Shown: positions 24,101 to 35,175 of the stretch, piece after piece
Position numbering within the stretch: position 1 is the first letter of the stretch
Layout: the number at the start of each line of letters is the position of its first letter
Assembly (NCBI GenBank): GCA_020055645.1
Contig: CM034546.1
Location: 48,546,001 to 48,610,000 of the forward strand
Origin: Tomocerus qinae
Lineage: Eukaryota; Arthropoda; Collembola; Entomobryomorpha; Tomoceridae
Direction of reading: 5' to 3'
DNA: 64,000 nt
Notes under the pieces: model-generated
Told to the model about the DNA's origin: nothing
The model's input: only the letters and a program-made list of their open reading frames with translations
Databases searched by the model: none
Made by a program: the position numbers and the translations under genes

Positions 24101-24520
24101 CGACTAAGACGTGCACCGTCAATAAAGATTGCGAAGACCAGGGCAACCGCTCTGTGACTCCGACTAAGACGTGCACCGTCAATAAAGATTGCGAAGACCA
24201 GGGCAACCGCTCTGTGACTCCGACTAAGACGTGCACCGTCAATAAAGATTGCGAAGACCAGGGCAACCGCTCTGTGACTCCGACTAAGACGTGCACCGTC
24301 AATAAAGATTGCGAAGACCAGGGCAACCGCTCTGTGACTCCGACTAAGACGTGCACCGTCAATAAAGATTGCGAAGACCAGGGCAACCGCTCTGTGACTC
24401 CGACTAAGACGTGCACCGTCAATAAAGATTGCGAAGACCAGGGCAACCGCTCTGTGACTCCGACTAAGACGTGCACCGTCAATAAAGATTGCGAAGACCA
24501 GAGCAGCCGCTCTGTGAATT
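24101..24520 (+). repeat. 60-bp minisatellite, 7 copies, open in several frames
   Basis: Seven head-to-tail copies of exactly 60 bp, each starting CGACTAAGACGTGCACC; the last differs slightly. As 60 is a multiple of 3, plus and minus frames stay open. In plus the unit reads TPTKTCTVNKDCEDQGNRSV, and the frame runs on to 24714 without an ATG ahead of the repeats. The plus reading has two Cys per unit; whether it is translated is unknown. Confidence 0.8.
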
Positions 24521-25433
24521 CGGCGATACGCCAAAATAATACAATGCTTGAAACCGATATCTATACATTAAACCAAACTAACTTATTGCTTATTGCTAAT
24601 TACCCGCCTAGCGGCTTGCAGCCTAAAAGCATAACTAAGAAGCTATCGCTTCAGCGCAAATGCTCAACAAACGCTTGGGGAAGCTCTTACAAAGTAACAA
24701 AACAAACCGCTTAAACATTTAGCTTTTAATGAAAAACCTTGAGACTCCCTTTCTTTTTTCAGATTCCGGGTACCCGTTCTCCGATATCCACCAAAACATA
24801 GAGCAGTTGATAGATAGATATGGCAGCTTAGATAGTGAAATGAGAAACTACCAACATGAGTCATATTATTATTGTTATGCCTTGCCATGTTATATTCACG
24901 AACTCCGATTAATGCACTCTCCTTTATCTAACTTTCTCTTCAGGCATTCACCTCTTACAACACCTCAAAATATCCGGAGGACGCTAGCCCACAATGGACA
25001 CTCATCAACTCCATAGCCACCACGATGCAATACCAGAGGAAGACAGCGTTAATACCACCACCAGAACTGTTATGGATCTAAGATGTTATAATTCGAACAT
25101 ACTTGTAATCTTTATTTCACCCCCATTTGTAAGAATTACCTTCTTTTTACTGTTCATAGTCAAACATGTCAATTAAGTTAGGATTTATATCCGGACACCC
25201 GGCCAGGTTTTTGTTCCTTCATCATTTATGTTTGTAGATAAGGTTTCCCTGGACCCATAGCCAGAATTGGGGGTAGTCCGATTTTTTGTACCACGTTTAC
25301 TTTTAACCATTGTTTACCTCAATACTTGTTACTCTGTTCAATTTATCATCAAGTGGCCTAAGTTAGGGCCCATGGTCATTTCTTTAATCTTAATTTTCCC
25401 TGTAGTTGAAAATTCAGAATAAGAAGGGGGTAG
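24521..25433. other. LTR element 3' interior, no firm gene
   Basis: Short frames only (for example 24729-25016, 95 codons, no motif). It ends in the purine tract AAGAAGGGGGTAG at 25421-25433 that borders the 3' LTR. Confidence 0.4.
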
Positions 25434-26167
25434 TGTGATGACCATGGGCTGAATAAGCAATTAGTCATTATCACATTACTTAGAAATAATTATTGTTAGA
25501 AAATAACAATTATGTGAAACACACACATGACACATCAGGATATTGCGGTACCCACATCCTATAGAATAAACAGGACGGGCGCTGGCCGGAGATGGTTAAA
25601 GCAAGACAGCCAATGAGAAAAGGGTACAAACATCTAGAAAAGGCGTCGGCTACGGGTATATAAGGGGCCCGTCATAAGAAGAACAACGACAGAGGACTGA
25701 CGACAGAGAACAGAGAAGAGGGACACTGAGAGACGACAACGACAAGACACCCGATACAGGACACGAGAGAACAGGAGACTAGGCACTCGAGACACACAAT
25801 AATCCAGACACGGGGCGACAAGAGAACCAGCGAACACATCAGGGATAACGGAGGACCAGCGGAGAACCAGCAGGAAGATAACGGAGAGCCACGACAGACA
25901 ACGGAGAACCAAGGAGGAACAACCAGTAAAACTGACCTGATAGGCAGTCGGTCGGGAGCGGAGCCAGAGGAATCAAGTTGGGACTACGAAACGCACAACA
26001 CAAACAATCACATTCTAAACTCTAAAAGCAATAAAGATTAAAACTCCACAAAATAACATCCAAAATTCATTCTCATTAAAAACACATAGACACCGAACAG
26101 AAGAGGCAGAATCTACCTTCGGTCAAAAAGAATATATTTTAAAGGCCAATTAAGACCGACCCTCACA
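25434..26167 (+). repeat. 3' LTR
   Basis: 734 bp, appearing identical to the 5' LTR, followed by the ATAT target duplicate at 26168-26171. Confidence 0.85.
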
Positions 26168-26515
26168 ATATTATACACAGGATGCAGACAAAGATTATAG
26201 CTTGGCAAGGTACAACAACGGAGTCATTTGTGAATGTTTGAATCGGTTTTAAAATTATTTAAAGTAGAATGAATATGATTCCGTTGTTGTACCTTGCAAC
26301 ATTAATTTTTTGTGTGCATTCTGTGTATTATATTCATGTATTGTATTTTGTAGTACTTCGAATATTTTATAGATTCCCCAGATGGGGGAATTTTAGCAAC
26401 ACTTTGCAATTTACTACAAAATACAATACACTATATGAATATTATATTATACACAGGATGCACACAAAGATTATAGCTTTGCAAGGTACAATTACGGAAT
26501 CGTTCTTATGAGGGA
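26168..26515. mobile_element. MITE-like inverted-repeat element, copy 2, and flank
   Basis: 26168-26335 mirrors 19717-19885 in arms and outer words. 26350-26440 repeats the block next to the 5' LTR (word CCCCAGATGGGGGAATTTTA). So the LTR element was inserted inside a family of such repeats. Confidence 0.5.
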
Positions 26516-26603
26516 AAAGGCCCCAGGCTAATTGAATTAGTAACCAATAGTAAACGATTTTAATTTCATTTTGATTTTGATAGCCAATATTTTTTGACAG
26601 ATA

Positions 26604-27221
26604 ATGAGTTCAAAAAGGAAATTCAAAAGTGATAAATCAATGAATGGAAGTAGTTCATCGTGTAGCATTCAAAGCCAAGCGTCCACCCAATGCAGTCCAT
26701 GTTTAAATTCACCTCAAACCGATATGGGGAAACTGCCTGTTTCAAAATTCAAAAGGTTTTGCCCAAAATGTCGGCTCTGCATTCAAGACTACTACACCGT
26801 AGGTAAATGCAGTTTATGATTTGGATATATTTAAATCGTTTAAATTTGAATTAAGCATTAAGACTTCGGGAAACTGAAATGTATTTTTATAATTTCAGAG
26901 AAGTGTGCAAGATGTAACTATGTGATTGAACACGAAATGCCGGAATTGGTTGGAAAAGATGATGAAGAATGGTCATGGTGTGAAGGGTGTCATGTCGCCC
27001 CTGTGAGAACTAATTTTATGTGTTGCATGATCTGCAATACACCCACCGACGCTGGATTGACACTTCTTGCAGCTCATGCTGAGCATAAAAAGCAGGTAGA
27101 TGACTTGCGTGAAAAGTTGAAAAAGGAAGATGAAAAGCTTCGAGAATCTTTACTTATGTCGAAAAAAAGGTGGTCCCTGTTGCTGTGGAAGATGCAATGG
27201 AGTGATTTCATTTCCAATTAG
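26604..27221 (+). CDS. Two-exon Cys-pair (zinc-binding type) protein, 173 aa, unrecognised
   Basis: Exon 1 is 26604-26802 and exon 2 26899-27221, joined by a 96-bp GT-AG intron (CCGTAG|GTAAAT ... TTTCAG|AGAAG) that keeps the frame. The N-terminus is Ser/Lys-rich and likely disordered (residues 1-50). Then come paired cysteines: FCPKCRLC, KCARC, WCEGCH and MCCMIC (about 50-115), the spacing of a treble-clef or multi-zinc module. The C-terminus (about 122-155) is a charged helix likely to form a coiled coil. There is no signal peptide, so it is probably intracellular. AATAAA at 27235-27240 follows the stop closely. I do not recognise the family; a host gene, or a protein of a transposon whose ends I missed, are both possible. 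Confidence 0.55.
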
Positions 27222-27234
27222 TTTTGAAATTTTG

Positions 27235-27240
27235 AATAAA
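27235..27240 (+). terminator. Polyadenylation signal of the Cys-pair gene
   Basis: AATAAA 14 bp after the stop codon. Confidence 0.45.
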
Positions 27241-27289
27241 ATTTTTTTTGAATATTCAAGCGCCCTGTTATTAACCCCGTCCGTAGGAC

Positions 27290-28015
27290 GGGTAACCTTA
27301 CTCGTCTTGAACATTTGCCTTACACTGGTAGTTTTAATCACTATTATTAGTGTAAAACATTCAGCTTCCACTTTCATAACATGTAATACAAATAGAAATA
27401 AATTCCACCGATTCGAATACCTTTTCAAATAAAAGTTAAAATGTTTTACAATTTGATTTAGTGGAAATCGGTAAGTTTACAATTGAAATAATCTGTTTCA
27501 CTCTAAGAAAACACTTTTGAAACCCTGTTTTGATTCTGAATAATTCGAGGAACGTCGGTGTAAGTAAACCCAAGTATCAGGTAAGTTAGAACTTGAAAAC
27601 TTCCCAGAACAACTTAGAGAACAGGGCGTTGCACTATTTGTGTATTAAGGTTATCAGTACAATAGCTGATTTTGCCTAAAAATTAGTCAACGTTATTTCT
27701 TTCTCCCTTTCGGTTACCACAAAGGTCTAAATCCACACTAAAAATTTCTATTGAAACTAAACACGAGTTTAGAAATTTTGATAACATTTTGTCATTATTT
27801 TATTCATAGCATTAAACGTAACTTAATATATAATAATATAACTTTATGTAGGATTAGATAAATTTTCAACGAATATATAATATTATATATCATAGTTTGA
27901 TAAAGTTGTCTTTAAAACCGAAACATAAAATATAAATTAGTAGTTATAAAATATTTGAATTTCGATTAATCAGTCAATCACTTCTGCCTGAGTCCAAAAT
28001 AAAGAAACTACTTTT
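27290..28015 (+). promoter_or_regulatory. Orphan IR upstream block without a gene
   Basis: Matches the upstream region of IR genes, including the final CAGTCAATCA and CCTGAGTCCAAAATAAAGAA, but the start codon region is missing. A second partial copy (28070-28255) is cut by an LTR. Both look like relics of lost IR units. Confidence 0.5.
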
Positions 28016-28255
28016 TCACTAGACAGTAATAATTGGTTTCACTCTAAAAGACATTTTTAAAACCCTGTTTTGATACGAGGAATGTTGGTGTAAGTAAACA
28101 CAAGTAACACGATAATCTGTTTTATTCTACGAGGACATTTCTGAATAATACGAGGAATGTCGGTATAAGTAAACAGAAGTATCACGTAAGTTAGTTCATG
28201 AAATCTTCCAAGAACAACTTTGAGAAAAGGTCGTTGGACTATTTGCGTATTAAAG

Positions 28256-28621
28256 TGACACGGTATCCGGTATTCTCTTGGTACGGCAACTAAACTACTG
28301 ATGATTTTGCAGTGCACTGAATGCGGTGCAAGAGTATGCAATACCAAAGTATGCAAGGAAAGTAGAATGCCAATAAATAGGCTGATGGTTTTAGAGAACC
28401 ACAAGAGTCTCAGATGTAGAGAGAGCCTGTCTCCGGAACGGGAGAAGGAGGAGAAGCAATTAAATTCTTATGGTAAAGGGCCCTCCGACAACTCTATTTA
28501 TATTAAGATGCTCCTCCTCCTCAAAGATTTCCTACCTTGCCATTGGCTAGGCTATTGGAATATTCCAACATACTCCAAACAAGTTTGGAAAGCCTAGAAA
28601 ACGCCTACGAGTTGTGACACA
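28256..28621 (-). repeat. LTR of a retroelement, minus orientation
   Basis: On the minus strand it begins TGTGTCACAACTCG and ends ATACCGTGTCA, with a TATATTTAT-type box (plus ATAAATAG sense) in the first third. The end and several internal words match the LTR at 56149-56466 (GTTGCCGTA, CATCAGTAGT, CCAATAG). A purine tract (TTTTGGGGGGAGC in its sense) borders its start at 28622, as expected upstream of a 3' LTR. The IR upstream block breaks at 28255, so it was inserted there. No TG-CA partner and no target duplicate were found. Confidence 0.6.
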
Positions 28622-30349
28622 GCTCCCCCCAAAAGAGACCCCTTAAAAAGATTTTTTAAAAAGAATTTTTTACAATAAACATTATCACGATACAAGAGTG
28701 TTGCAGCGTACATGAAATAATGAAAACATATTAGCAGCGTATTATGCAAATGATTAACATGCTAAAGACAATTTTTGAGGTAAAATTCTCGAAGACTTTG
28801 TTACAGAAAGTAGTTGTCTTAATTTCAGTAATTGCAAGGTTTAATCCAGGGCACTCGCAGCAATTACTTCTCATCCACAATTTGCGCGCACACCCTATGT
28901 TTTTAAGTTTTGTCGCAGACTATAGATTCCGCTATGAAACAATGAACCCCACCTTAAGTTTCATTGAAATACATTCAAAAATTCATTCCGGTCTAGATGG
29001 TGTCTATATTTCTCATATCTTGTTATTGTGAGCCTACATACGATTACCCTATTTTGGTGAAATTCTATTTTTGGTCATGCATTCACGGATAAAATCCTAA
29101 GTTTTTATCAACTTTTTGTTCCTTAGTTTGTTCACCCAGCCTAATAAAATAATTCGCCTGCAATGGCAAACGAAAGAGGAATAGATTATACACAAACATC
29201 ACAAAGTTATGACTATGACGCTGGTAGATTTTGACCCAACTAAATTATCAATACATTTGGAACCCTAATCATGTTTGGGACTGCATCGTGATTCAATTAT
29301 ACATTTTTGGATTAACTCATTATATACACTATAAATCTTATAATGCTGCATGATATAATTTCCTCATCTAGCTTCATCCAGGTTTCGAATGGAATTTTTG
29401 GATTTTGAGTTAGGTCATGGAAGAAATTATTTAGTCCTGAGTGAGTATAATGACGTTGTATGTTATATTATGGCTTGCATTGTATATTGTACACCCATTC
29501 ACACACGCACGGCTCATGCATGTGAATATTATGCAATAGATGCATGAATGCATAGAAAGACAGCTTTAACCACAAAATATGATGTTTAAACTATAACATA
29601 GTGCATTATTATTGTAAATTATATTTCTTCCGAAGTCAACATGTTGACATGCATTGCTATCATTAAATAAATATTTACTGCATTAGCCTTGTAGCACTCA
29701 GTGTACTTAAACTTTGCAGAGCTAATATTACTACGAATAATTTTAACCTTAAATAATATGGAGCATAAATATCTCAATTAATGGGGAATAAAAGCCATAA
29801 TTTAAATTATTAAAGCAGTAAAATTCTAAAAATGCTTCGTAAATGTATATCAGTTATTTTAATAAAACATTTTGCTAAATTATTGATAATGGTGACTGAG
29901 TGTAAATAGAAAAATACGCTTCAAAATTTGTCATTGAACTTTTTTCGAAAATAAATATTCGACAGTACTATTAAAGCAGTTAAAAAATTATTTATGAATA
30001 AACATTTATTGTGATATAGTGGTGTGTAAATTTTGTGAACCATGTCGAGCGTAACTTATGTTATTGCATGATGAATGTTATTATTCCACCAAATGTTTGT
30101 TGACCATTATGCCCCCTGATAAAAGTTTCATCCGCGACTGGAGGCAACAAACAGTAAACAGAAAATCTTATAAATAAAAACAAAATACAATCTATTGCAA
30201 TCGTTCAATCTGAATTATAAACTTTTAGGGGAACTGTCCAACGAATAAATATCTAGACGCTCTGCGGGTTGTTAAGTGTACTCATTTAGTCTTTATTTGT
30301 GATATTCTCGTCTGATAAGATTGTTACAACCAGTTCATATTTTAGCAAC
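28622..30349. other. AT-rich stretch, no gene seen
   Basis: If the LTR to the left is a 3' LTR, its interior should start here, but no retroviral-type frame is present. The 95-codon frame 28744-29031 shows no motif and was not called. Confidence 0.4.
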
Positions 30350-31298
30350 ATGACTAAATTTGCTCTCCGCTTCATATTGACAGTTGTAGCCCTCTGTCCT
30401 TTGTACGTAATATAAATATCTTGTGGACATTTTAAACTGGCTGTACAAGTCAAGCATTTTCCAATTCTCTCGAATCTTTACTAATTACTTATTTTTCAAT
30501 TTCAATAATTATTCCTTATAAAATTATATAGCTGTGTTTTTACAATACAAACAGTTAAAACACCTACATAATGTAAAAAATTCATTTAATTATAAATGGT
30601 AAATAATAATTAAAAGAATTTTTTTAATCTGAATTTAACTGTAAATATTTGCATAATTATTCAATAGATTTGACGTTTCAAATGCAGCAGATGAAAATGG
30701 CAACACCAATTGTGTCAACTGCGTAGACTGTTACAATTGCACTAACTGCAACAACTGCCGCAGTTGTAGGGATTGTACAGACTGCCAAAGTTGTAGCAAT
30801 TGCACAAATTGCCATAATAGCAAGGATAGTGTAGATTGTCACAATTGTAGCAACTGCACAAATTGTCGCAGTTGTCGAAATTGCTCTGATTGTCAAAATT
30901 CTTCAAACTGCACAAATTGCAATTACAGTAGGGATTGTGTAGATTGTCACAATTGTATCAGCTGCACGAACTGCCGAAGCTGTCGTGATTGTAAGCAATG
31001 CACCGGATGTTCAAACTGTTCTTCCGGTACCCGTAATAGTATCAATTGCGTGGATTGTCATAATTGTGCCAACTGCAACAACTGCAGAAGTTGTAGGGAT
31101 TGCTCCAATTGCATCGGATGTTCCAACTGCAGTTCCGGTACCACTGACTGCAGCAGTTGTGTAGATTGCCACAATTGTTCTAACTGTTCAAATTGCCGAA
31201 GTTGTAGGGATGTCAAAAATTGTCAAAATATCTCTAACATTACAGGGAGAAATTGTTCGCCATCGGTCCGCATTGTAATCAATGGAACTATATACTAA
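30350..31298 (+). CDS. Secreted protein with about 50 Cys in C-x-x repeats, 227 aa
   Basis: Exon 1 (30350-30402) encodes a start and hydrophobic leader (MTKFALRFILTVVALCP). Exon 2 (30668-31298) follows a 265-bp intron with donor TTT|GTACGT and acceptor TTCAATAG|ATTTG; the phase fits (tt + a). Cleavage near VSNA-ADEN would leave a mature chain of about 200 residues. From there cysteine recurs every third residue (C-x-x), with Asn or Asp often just before it, in a higher-order unit of about 36-45 residues ending in RSCRDC. I count 50 Cys in exon 2. In three gaps Ser stands exactly where a Cys would be, and two SSGT motifs shift the register by one. The end (last 25 residues) lacks the repeat. 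The C-x-x period recalls metal-binding or three-fold-helix proteins, but I know no family with it. Function unknown. Confidence 0.7.
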
Positions 31299-31972
31299 CA
31301 ATTTAATCAATTATATCATCGAAGGTGAAAATGCTTATGTAAACAAATTACTAAATTAGAAGTTTTTATTCACTTCTTAGTTATATCAAAAATAAATCCA
31401 TTTGCGTAGGTTATTTAATAAAAATTTCATTATTGTAGAAATTACTCAATACTTTTATTCATTAATTACATTATACTTCCATAATAATCGCTTTAATTTG
31501 AATAAAACAACGCGCATTTTCATCACAGTTGTTCATTAGAACTCGATCTTTAATAGGCATTGGCACAACAAAAACTTACTATAATATTTTTAATTAATTA
31601 AGGTGATATTAGGGTTCGGTAGTAAGGAAGGTAAGGCGAGATGAGACATAGACTCTGAGGAAAATGAAATTGACTATCAAGGGTGTATGTACTTACTTCA
31701 CAACTGTTACTATTAGACATAACGCAGGAGTGATTCCTATTATTTGTTTTTTGTTGTGGCTGACGAAACAGTAATTTGTATTTAATTTTTGTCAAAAGAT
31801 TTTTAGTCAAAAATTGCATTTTTTGTAATTTTCAGTTCAGCATTTTTATGAAATTATTTTTGGAACTGGAAACCTTCCAGGAGCATAAAATGAATCGAAT
31901 GAAAGCATTAATATCAGGATAATTCAATTACCATGAAAAGGAACAATTTCAGTTTTTCTCTCATGAATGCTT
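31299..31972. other. AT-rich spacer, no gene seen
   Basis: Holds the 3' flank of the Cys-repeat gene, with AATAAA-type words near 31391 and 31418, and nothing else recognised. Confidence 0.4.
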
Positions 31973-32645
31973 CTATTTAGTAGAGTAAAACAAAAAGACT
32001 TTTCCTTTCAAAGTAATTCGGCTTTCCCACAGACACGCGGCAGCGTACACAAGTAGGATCAAAAATATATAAAATATGGTACCGATATTGGAGTTCAGGA
32101 ATGTGAGAGCCCTTACGGGAGGTCTCGTTCAGCAAGTTTTGCACTCTGTGAAATTCCATCTATTGTAGTATTCTAACCAGAAATTATAAATTCCTGATTG
32201 ACTTAAAAACTGAAGTCTTTGCCGCAGAAATGAAGTCATTGTTGGGTACAAATCCAAAAAAGAATCCGGAATCAACATGGAAAGATAGAAATGCGTTTTC
32301 TTCCCTTCCGCGATATAAATGATGTATCGGTTTAACTCCGCCATTCTGGGGATTCCAATGAGAGTCGTTGAGAAGCCCGTGCAGAATAGATGATTGAAGA
32401 AGTAGGGCTGAATTATTACACTGAGCTATCCGACTTTGTGGAGTCATTGTGTAAGGGAATCCTAGAGGAATCCGAATCTTTTCCTTGAGCATTGATTGGA
32501 TTTTTTCATTATGTACAGTAGCATAATAAATACTGGATATTTTGGTTGAGTTGATATATCTCATATAATGTTGTACACAATACGAAGATTTTCGACCTGG
32601 CTCATTTTTTATTATACGGTTTGTCACAAATACATTATAGTTCAT
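31973..32645 (-). pseudogene. Old ionotropic receptor remnant (S2 lobe to end)
   Basis: On the minus strand 32645 to about 32290 reads as an IR S2 lobe (GFPYTMTP, QCNNSALLL, LLNDSHWNPQNGG). The reading then shifts one frame and continues to SQSGIYNFWLEYYNRW and a C-K-T-C pair. A TGA stands where the other copies have TGG (Trp). Past that stop the same frame still reads a last membrane segment (NSNIGTIFYIFLILL) and ends at a TAG at 31973. It is much more diverged than the plus-strand copies and lacks the membrane segments 1-2 and the N-terminal half. One frameshift and one stop make it a pseudogene. Confidence 0.75.
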
Positions 32646-32930
32646 TTTAAATTGTGTAGTATTAGTAACTAGAAATAGGCCCGTTCTCCGAACGGGAAAA
32701 ATGGGTAACCCCTTGCCTTGCTTGCTGCATTACTACAACATCCTACGCACGGGGAACCAAATACAATACTTAGCGAATCAACATAATAATAGTGAACCAA
32801 ATTCAGCATCATTTAACTAAACAGCGAAATTAAAGTTTGAAGTCCTTTCATCAGCGCCTGATTTTTATAATATAATTAATATTATATGGACATAATATAT
32901 AATTTTAAATCCCCCCGTCAAATTACATCA
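32646..32930. other. Spacer with a small hairpin, no gene
   Basis: CCCGTTCTCCGAACGGG (about 32681) is a short hairpin followed by GGGTAACCCC. A similar CCCGTCCGTAGGACGGGTAAC stands near 27277. Possibly the ends of a short interspersed element. Confidence 0.35.
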
Positions 32931-33500
32931 CCCCGCGTCATTTTACATTACCACATCATTGTAAATAGACGTCATTTTAAATAACCCTATCATTTTAAAT
33001 ATCCCCGTCATTTAAAATAGACGTCATTGCAAATGACCCCGCCATTTAAAATAGACGTCATTGCAAATGACCCCGTCATTTAAAATAGACGTCATTGCAA
33101 ATGACCCCGTCATTTTAAATAGACGTCATTGCAAATGATCCCGCCATTTAAAATAGACGTCATTGCAAATGACCCCGTCATTTTAAATAGACGTCATTGT
33201 CAATGACCCCGTCATTTTAAATAGACGTCATTGTAAATGACCTCGCCATTTATTTTAAATAGACGTCATTTAAATGACCCTGTCATTTTAAATAGACGTC
33301 ATTTAAATGACCCCGTGATTTTAAACACACGTCATTTAAATGACCCTGTCATTTTAAATAGACGTCATTTAAATGACCCCGTGATTTTAAATACACGTCA
33401 TTTAAATGACCCTGTCATTTTAAATAGACGTCATGGCAAATTACCCCACATTTTAAATAAGTGTCATTGTAAATGACCCCACATTTTAAATAGATGTCAT
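32930..33500. repeat. Minisatellite with GACGTCATT units
   Basis: Tandem units of about 33-34 bp of the form ATAGACGTCATT...AAATGACCCCGTCATTT, about 14 copies with drift. Each unit holds GACGTC and matching CATTT/AAATG arms, so each can fold back. The frame 33237-33476 is a repeat by-product. Confidence 0.75.
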
Positions 33501-34500
33501 TTTAAATAACCCCGTTGTTTTAAATAATTTTGTCGTTTAGAATCATCCCTTCATTTTGAATGACCCCTTTGTTTTAAATCTATAAACCTCATTTTAAAAA
33601 ATTTCGTCATTTTAAAAATTCTCGCCATTTTAAACATTCCTGCCATTTTAAATAATTTCTTCTTCATTTTAAGTAGCTCTATTATTTTAATTAGCTATCA
33701 TTATTTTAATCGTCCTCGTTGTTTCTATCTATTTTCTACCTACCCCGTTACAATTGTTAACCAATCCTATGTCAAGTCAAGTCAACCTATACAATCCACA
33801 ACCAAATAATACTGACTAAATAAACCTTGCCTTGCTATTAATAGTTTGACTCCGCTGCGGTCGCTCCGTTCGAGGTGAAAGGAACACTAATCCCTTTACA
33901 TGGCGGAGGCCTGCCTGCTTAAAGAGTAGGATTTTGTGAAATTTTTGAAATTCACTGGAAAAATATTTTCTACTAAAAAATAAAAAACTGGAGTGGCTAC
34001 AGTCTTCATCATTAAGTCGAGATAGGTCAGGAAGAAGTTTGGTAAAGATCGGATGAAAACTGTAGGAGGAGTATTTGAACAAAGCGTGACAGATCGGAGC
34101 GGTTTCTCCCACTCTTTCAATGTTAAAATTCGAAATTCAAAAAATCGTAAAACGATTTCTATGAAATATATCGTTTTGAAACTCGAAATTTGGGGTTCTG
34201 ACTATGATGTTCCCATGCAGTAAAAATTTGAAAGTCGTATCTTGATGTTAAAGGACATTTGTGCAGCTATTATTTTATAGATAAATAGCATAATAATCAA
34301 AAACACTAATTAGTATCTGCATATTATCTGAATATTTGAATGTGTAGGACAGGACAGTCTACAAAAGTTAGCTTCAATGAAGTTTCACAGGTGGCGGCGG
34401 TTACTCCAAAAAGGCAAAAAGCACAAAAAGGTAGCAAAAAGGCAAAAAGGTGGCTTTTCGCCTTTTTGCTAGCACATTGCTAGCATTTTGCCAACCTTTT
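33501..34500. other. Degraded repeat edge and spacer, no gene seen
   Basis: The left part (to about 33720) is the decayed end of the minisatellite (TCATTTTAAAT words). 34395-34480 has AAAAAGGC-type simple repeats and their complement. No gene. Confidence 0.4.
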
Positions 34501-35175
34501 TCATGCCTTGTAGATAGAGCTAGCATAATTATTGCTTGTCCGTGAGAAATCATACAATGTAGTATAAAGGAGGTCACATGACACAAAAATCGATAAAGTA
34601 ATCTAACTGTCTATATAAACTTCTTAGGTCAAATGAGTGGGAAGTCCAATAATATTTAAGGCATGAAATTTACACATGACAAGAAAAATCGTATTGACGT
34701 AATATATTCATTCCTACTTTGCTTTTTTCAAAAAAATAATAATTGAAAAAATTGAGCATTTAGAAAATTATTTAAATAATTTAATTTTAAAAGTAAGACT
34801 ATATAAATAATTACAAAAACTGTTTGGCATGAAATATTTTCTGGTACACGAAGAATCTCCAACTTAACCCTGTCATATGTGAAGTAGAAATGTGTAGTTG
34901 AAACTCTGTATTCATGTATACAATTTCCCTATTTCCCAACTCTCACTTATCTCTGCTTACTCTTAAAGAAATACATTTTTTTAAACGGCAAACATGGTTG
35001 GGGTTTGATATCGGAGAAACAACATGTATTTCCACTTTGTCATTGTTACATAACTATTCGAAGCTAAAAATGAAACCAAAGGTTGCCTTATTAATTTCAA
35101 AACTTCCGCATAAATGTTTTGATTGATTTTCTATGATGGTAATCCTGAACATTTGCCTTACACTGGTAGTTTTAA
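34500..35175 (+). other. Fragment of IR unit flank
   Basis: 34540-34910 matches the IR 3' flank (1670-2020) and 34920-35170 the spacer block with TTTGATATCGGAGAAACAAC. No IR coding sequence lies next to it. Confidence 0.5.

Larger units (their letters stand above)
20102..26167 (+). mobile_element. Non-autonomous LTR retroelement, 6,066 bp, with antisense gene
   Basis: Two 734-bp direct repeats (20102-20835 and 25434-26167) begin TGTGATGACC and end CCCTCACA and look identical by eye. Inside the left LTR follows TGGCGCGGACTCGGAGCC, a primer-binding-type site starting TGG. Just before the right LTR is a purine tract (AAGAAGGGGGTAG). Both point to plus orientation, as do TATATAAGG (about 20320) and AATAAA (about 20697) in the LTR. 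The 4.6-kb interior has no gag, protease, reverse transcriptase or integrase in sense. It carries a spliced gene on the minus strand and a 60-bp minisatellite. Four-bp target duplications fit Ty3/Gypsy-type integration but do not prove it. LTR identity implies recent insertion, so its proteins must have come from elsewhere. Confidence 0.85.

Noticed and set aside
24013..24534. Minus-strand repeat frames of 173 and 134 codons
   Set aside because: By-products of the 60-bp array.
30678..30896. Minus frame opposite the Cys-repeat gene
   Set aside because: Complement of the repeat; the plus strand has signal peptide, splice sites and a consistent motif.
33000..33500. CRISPR-like array
   Set aside because: Units are contiguous without unique spacers, and the DNA is eukaryotic.
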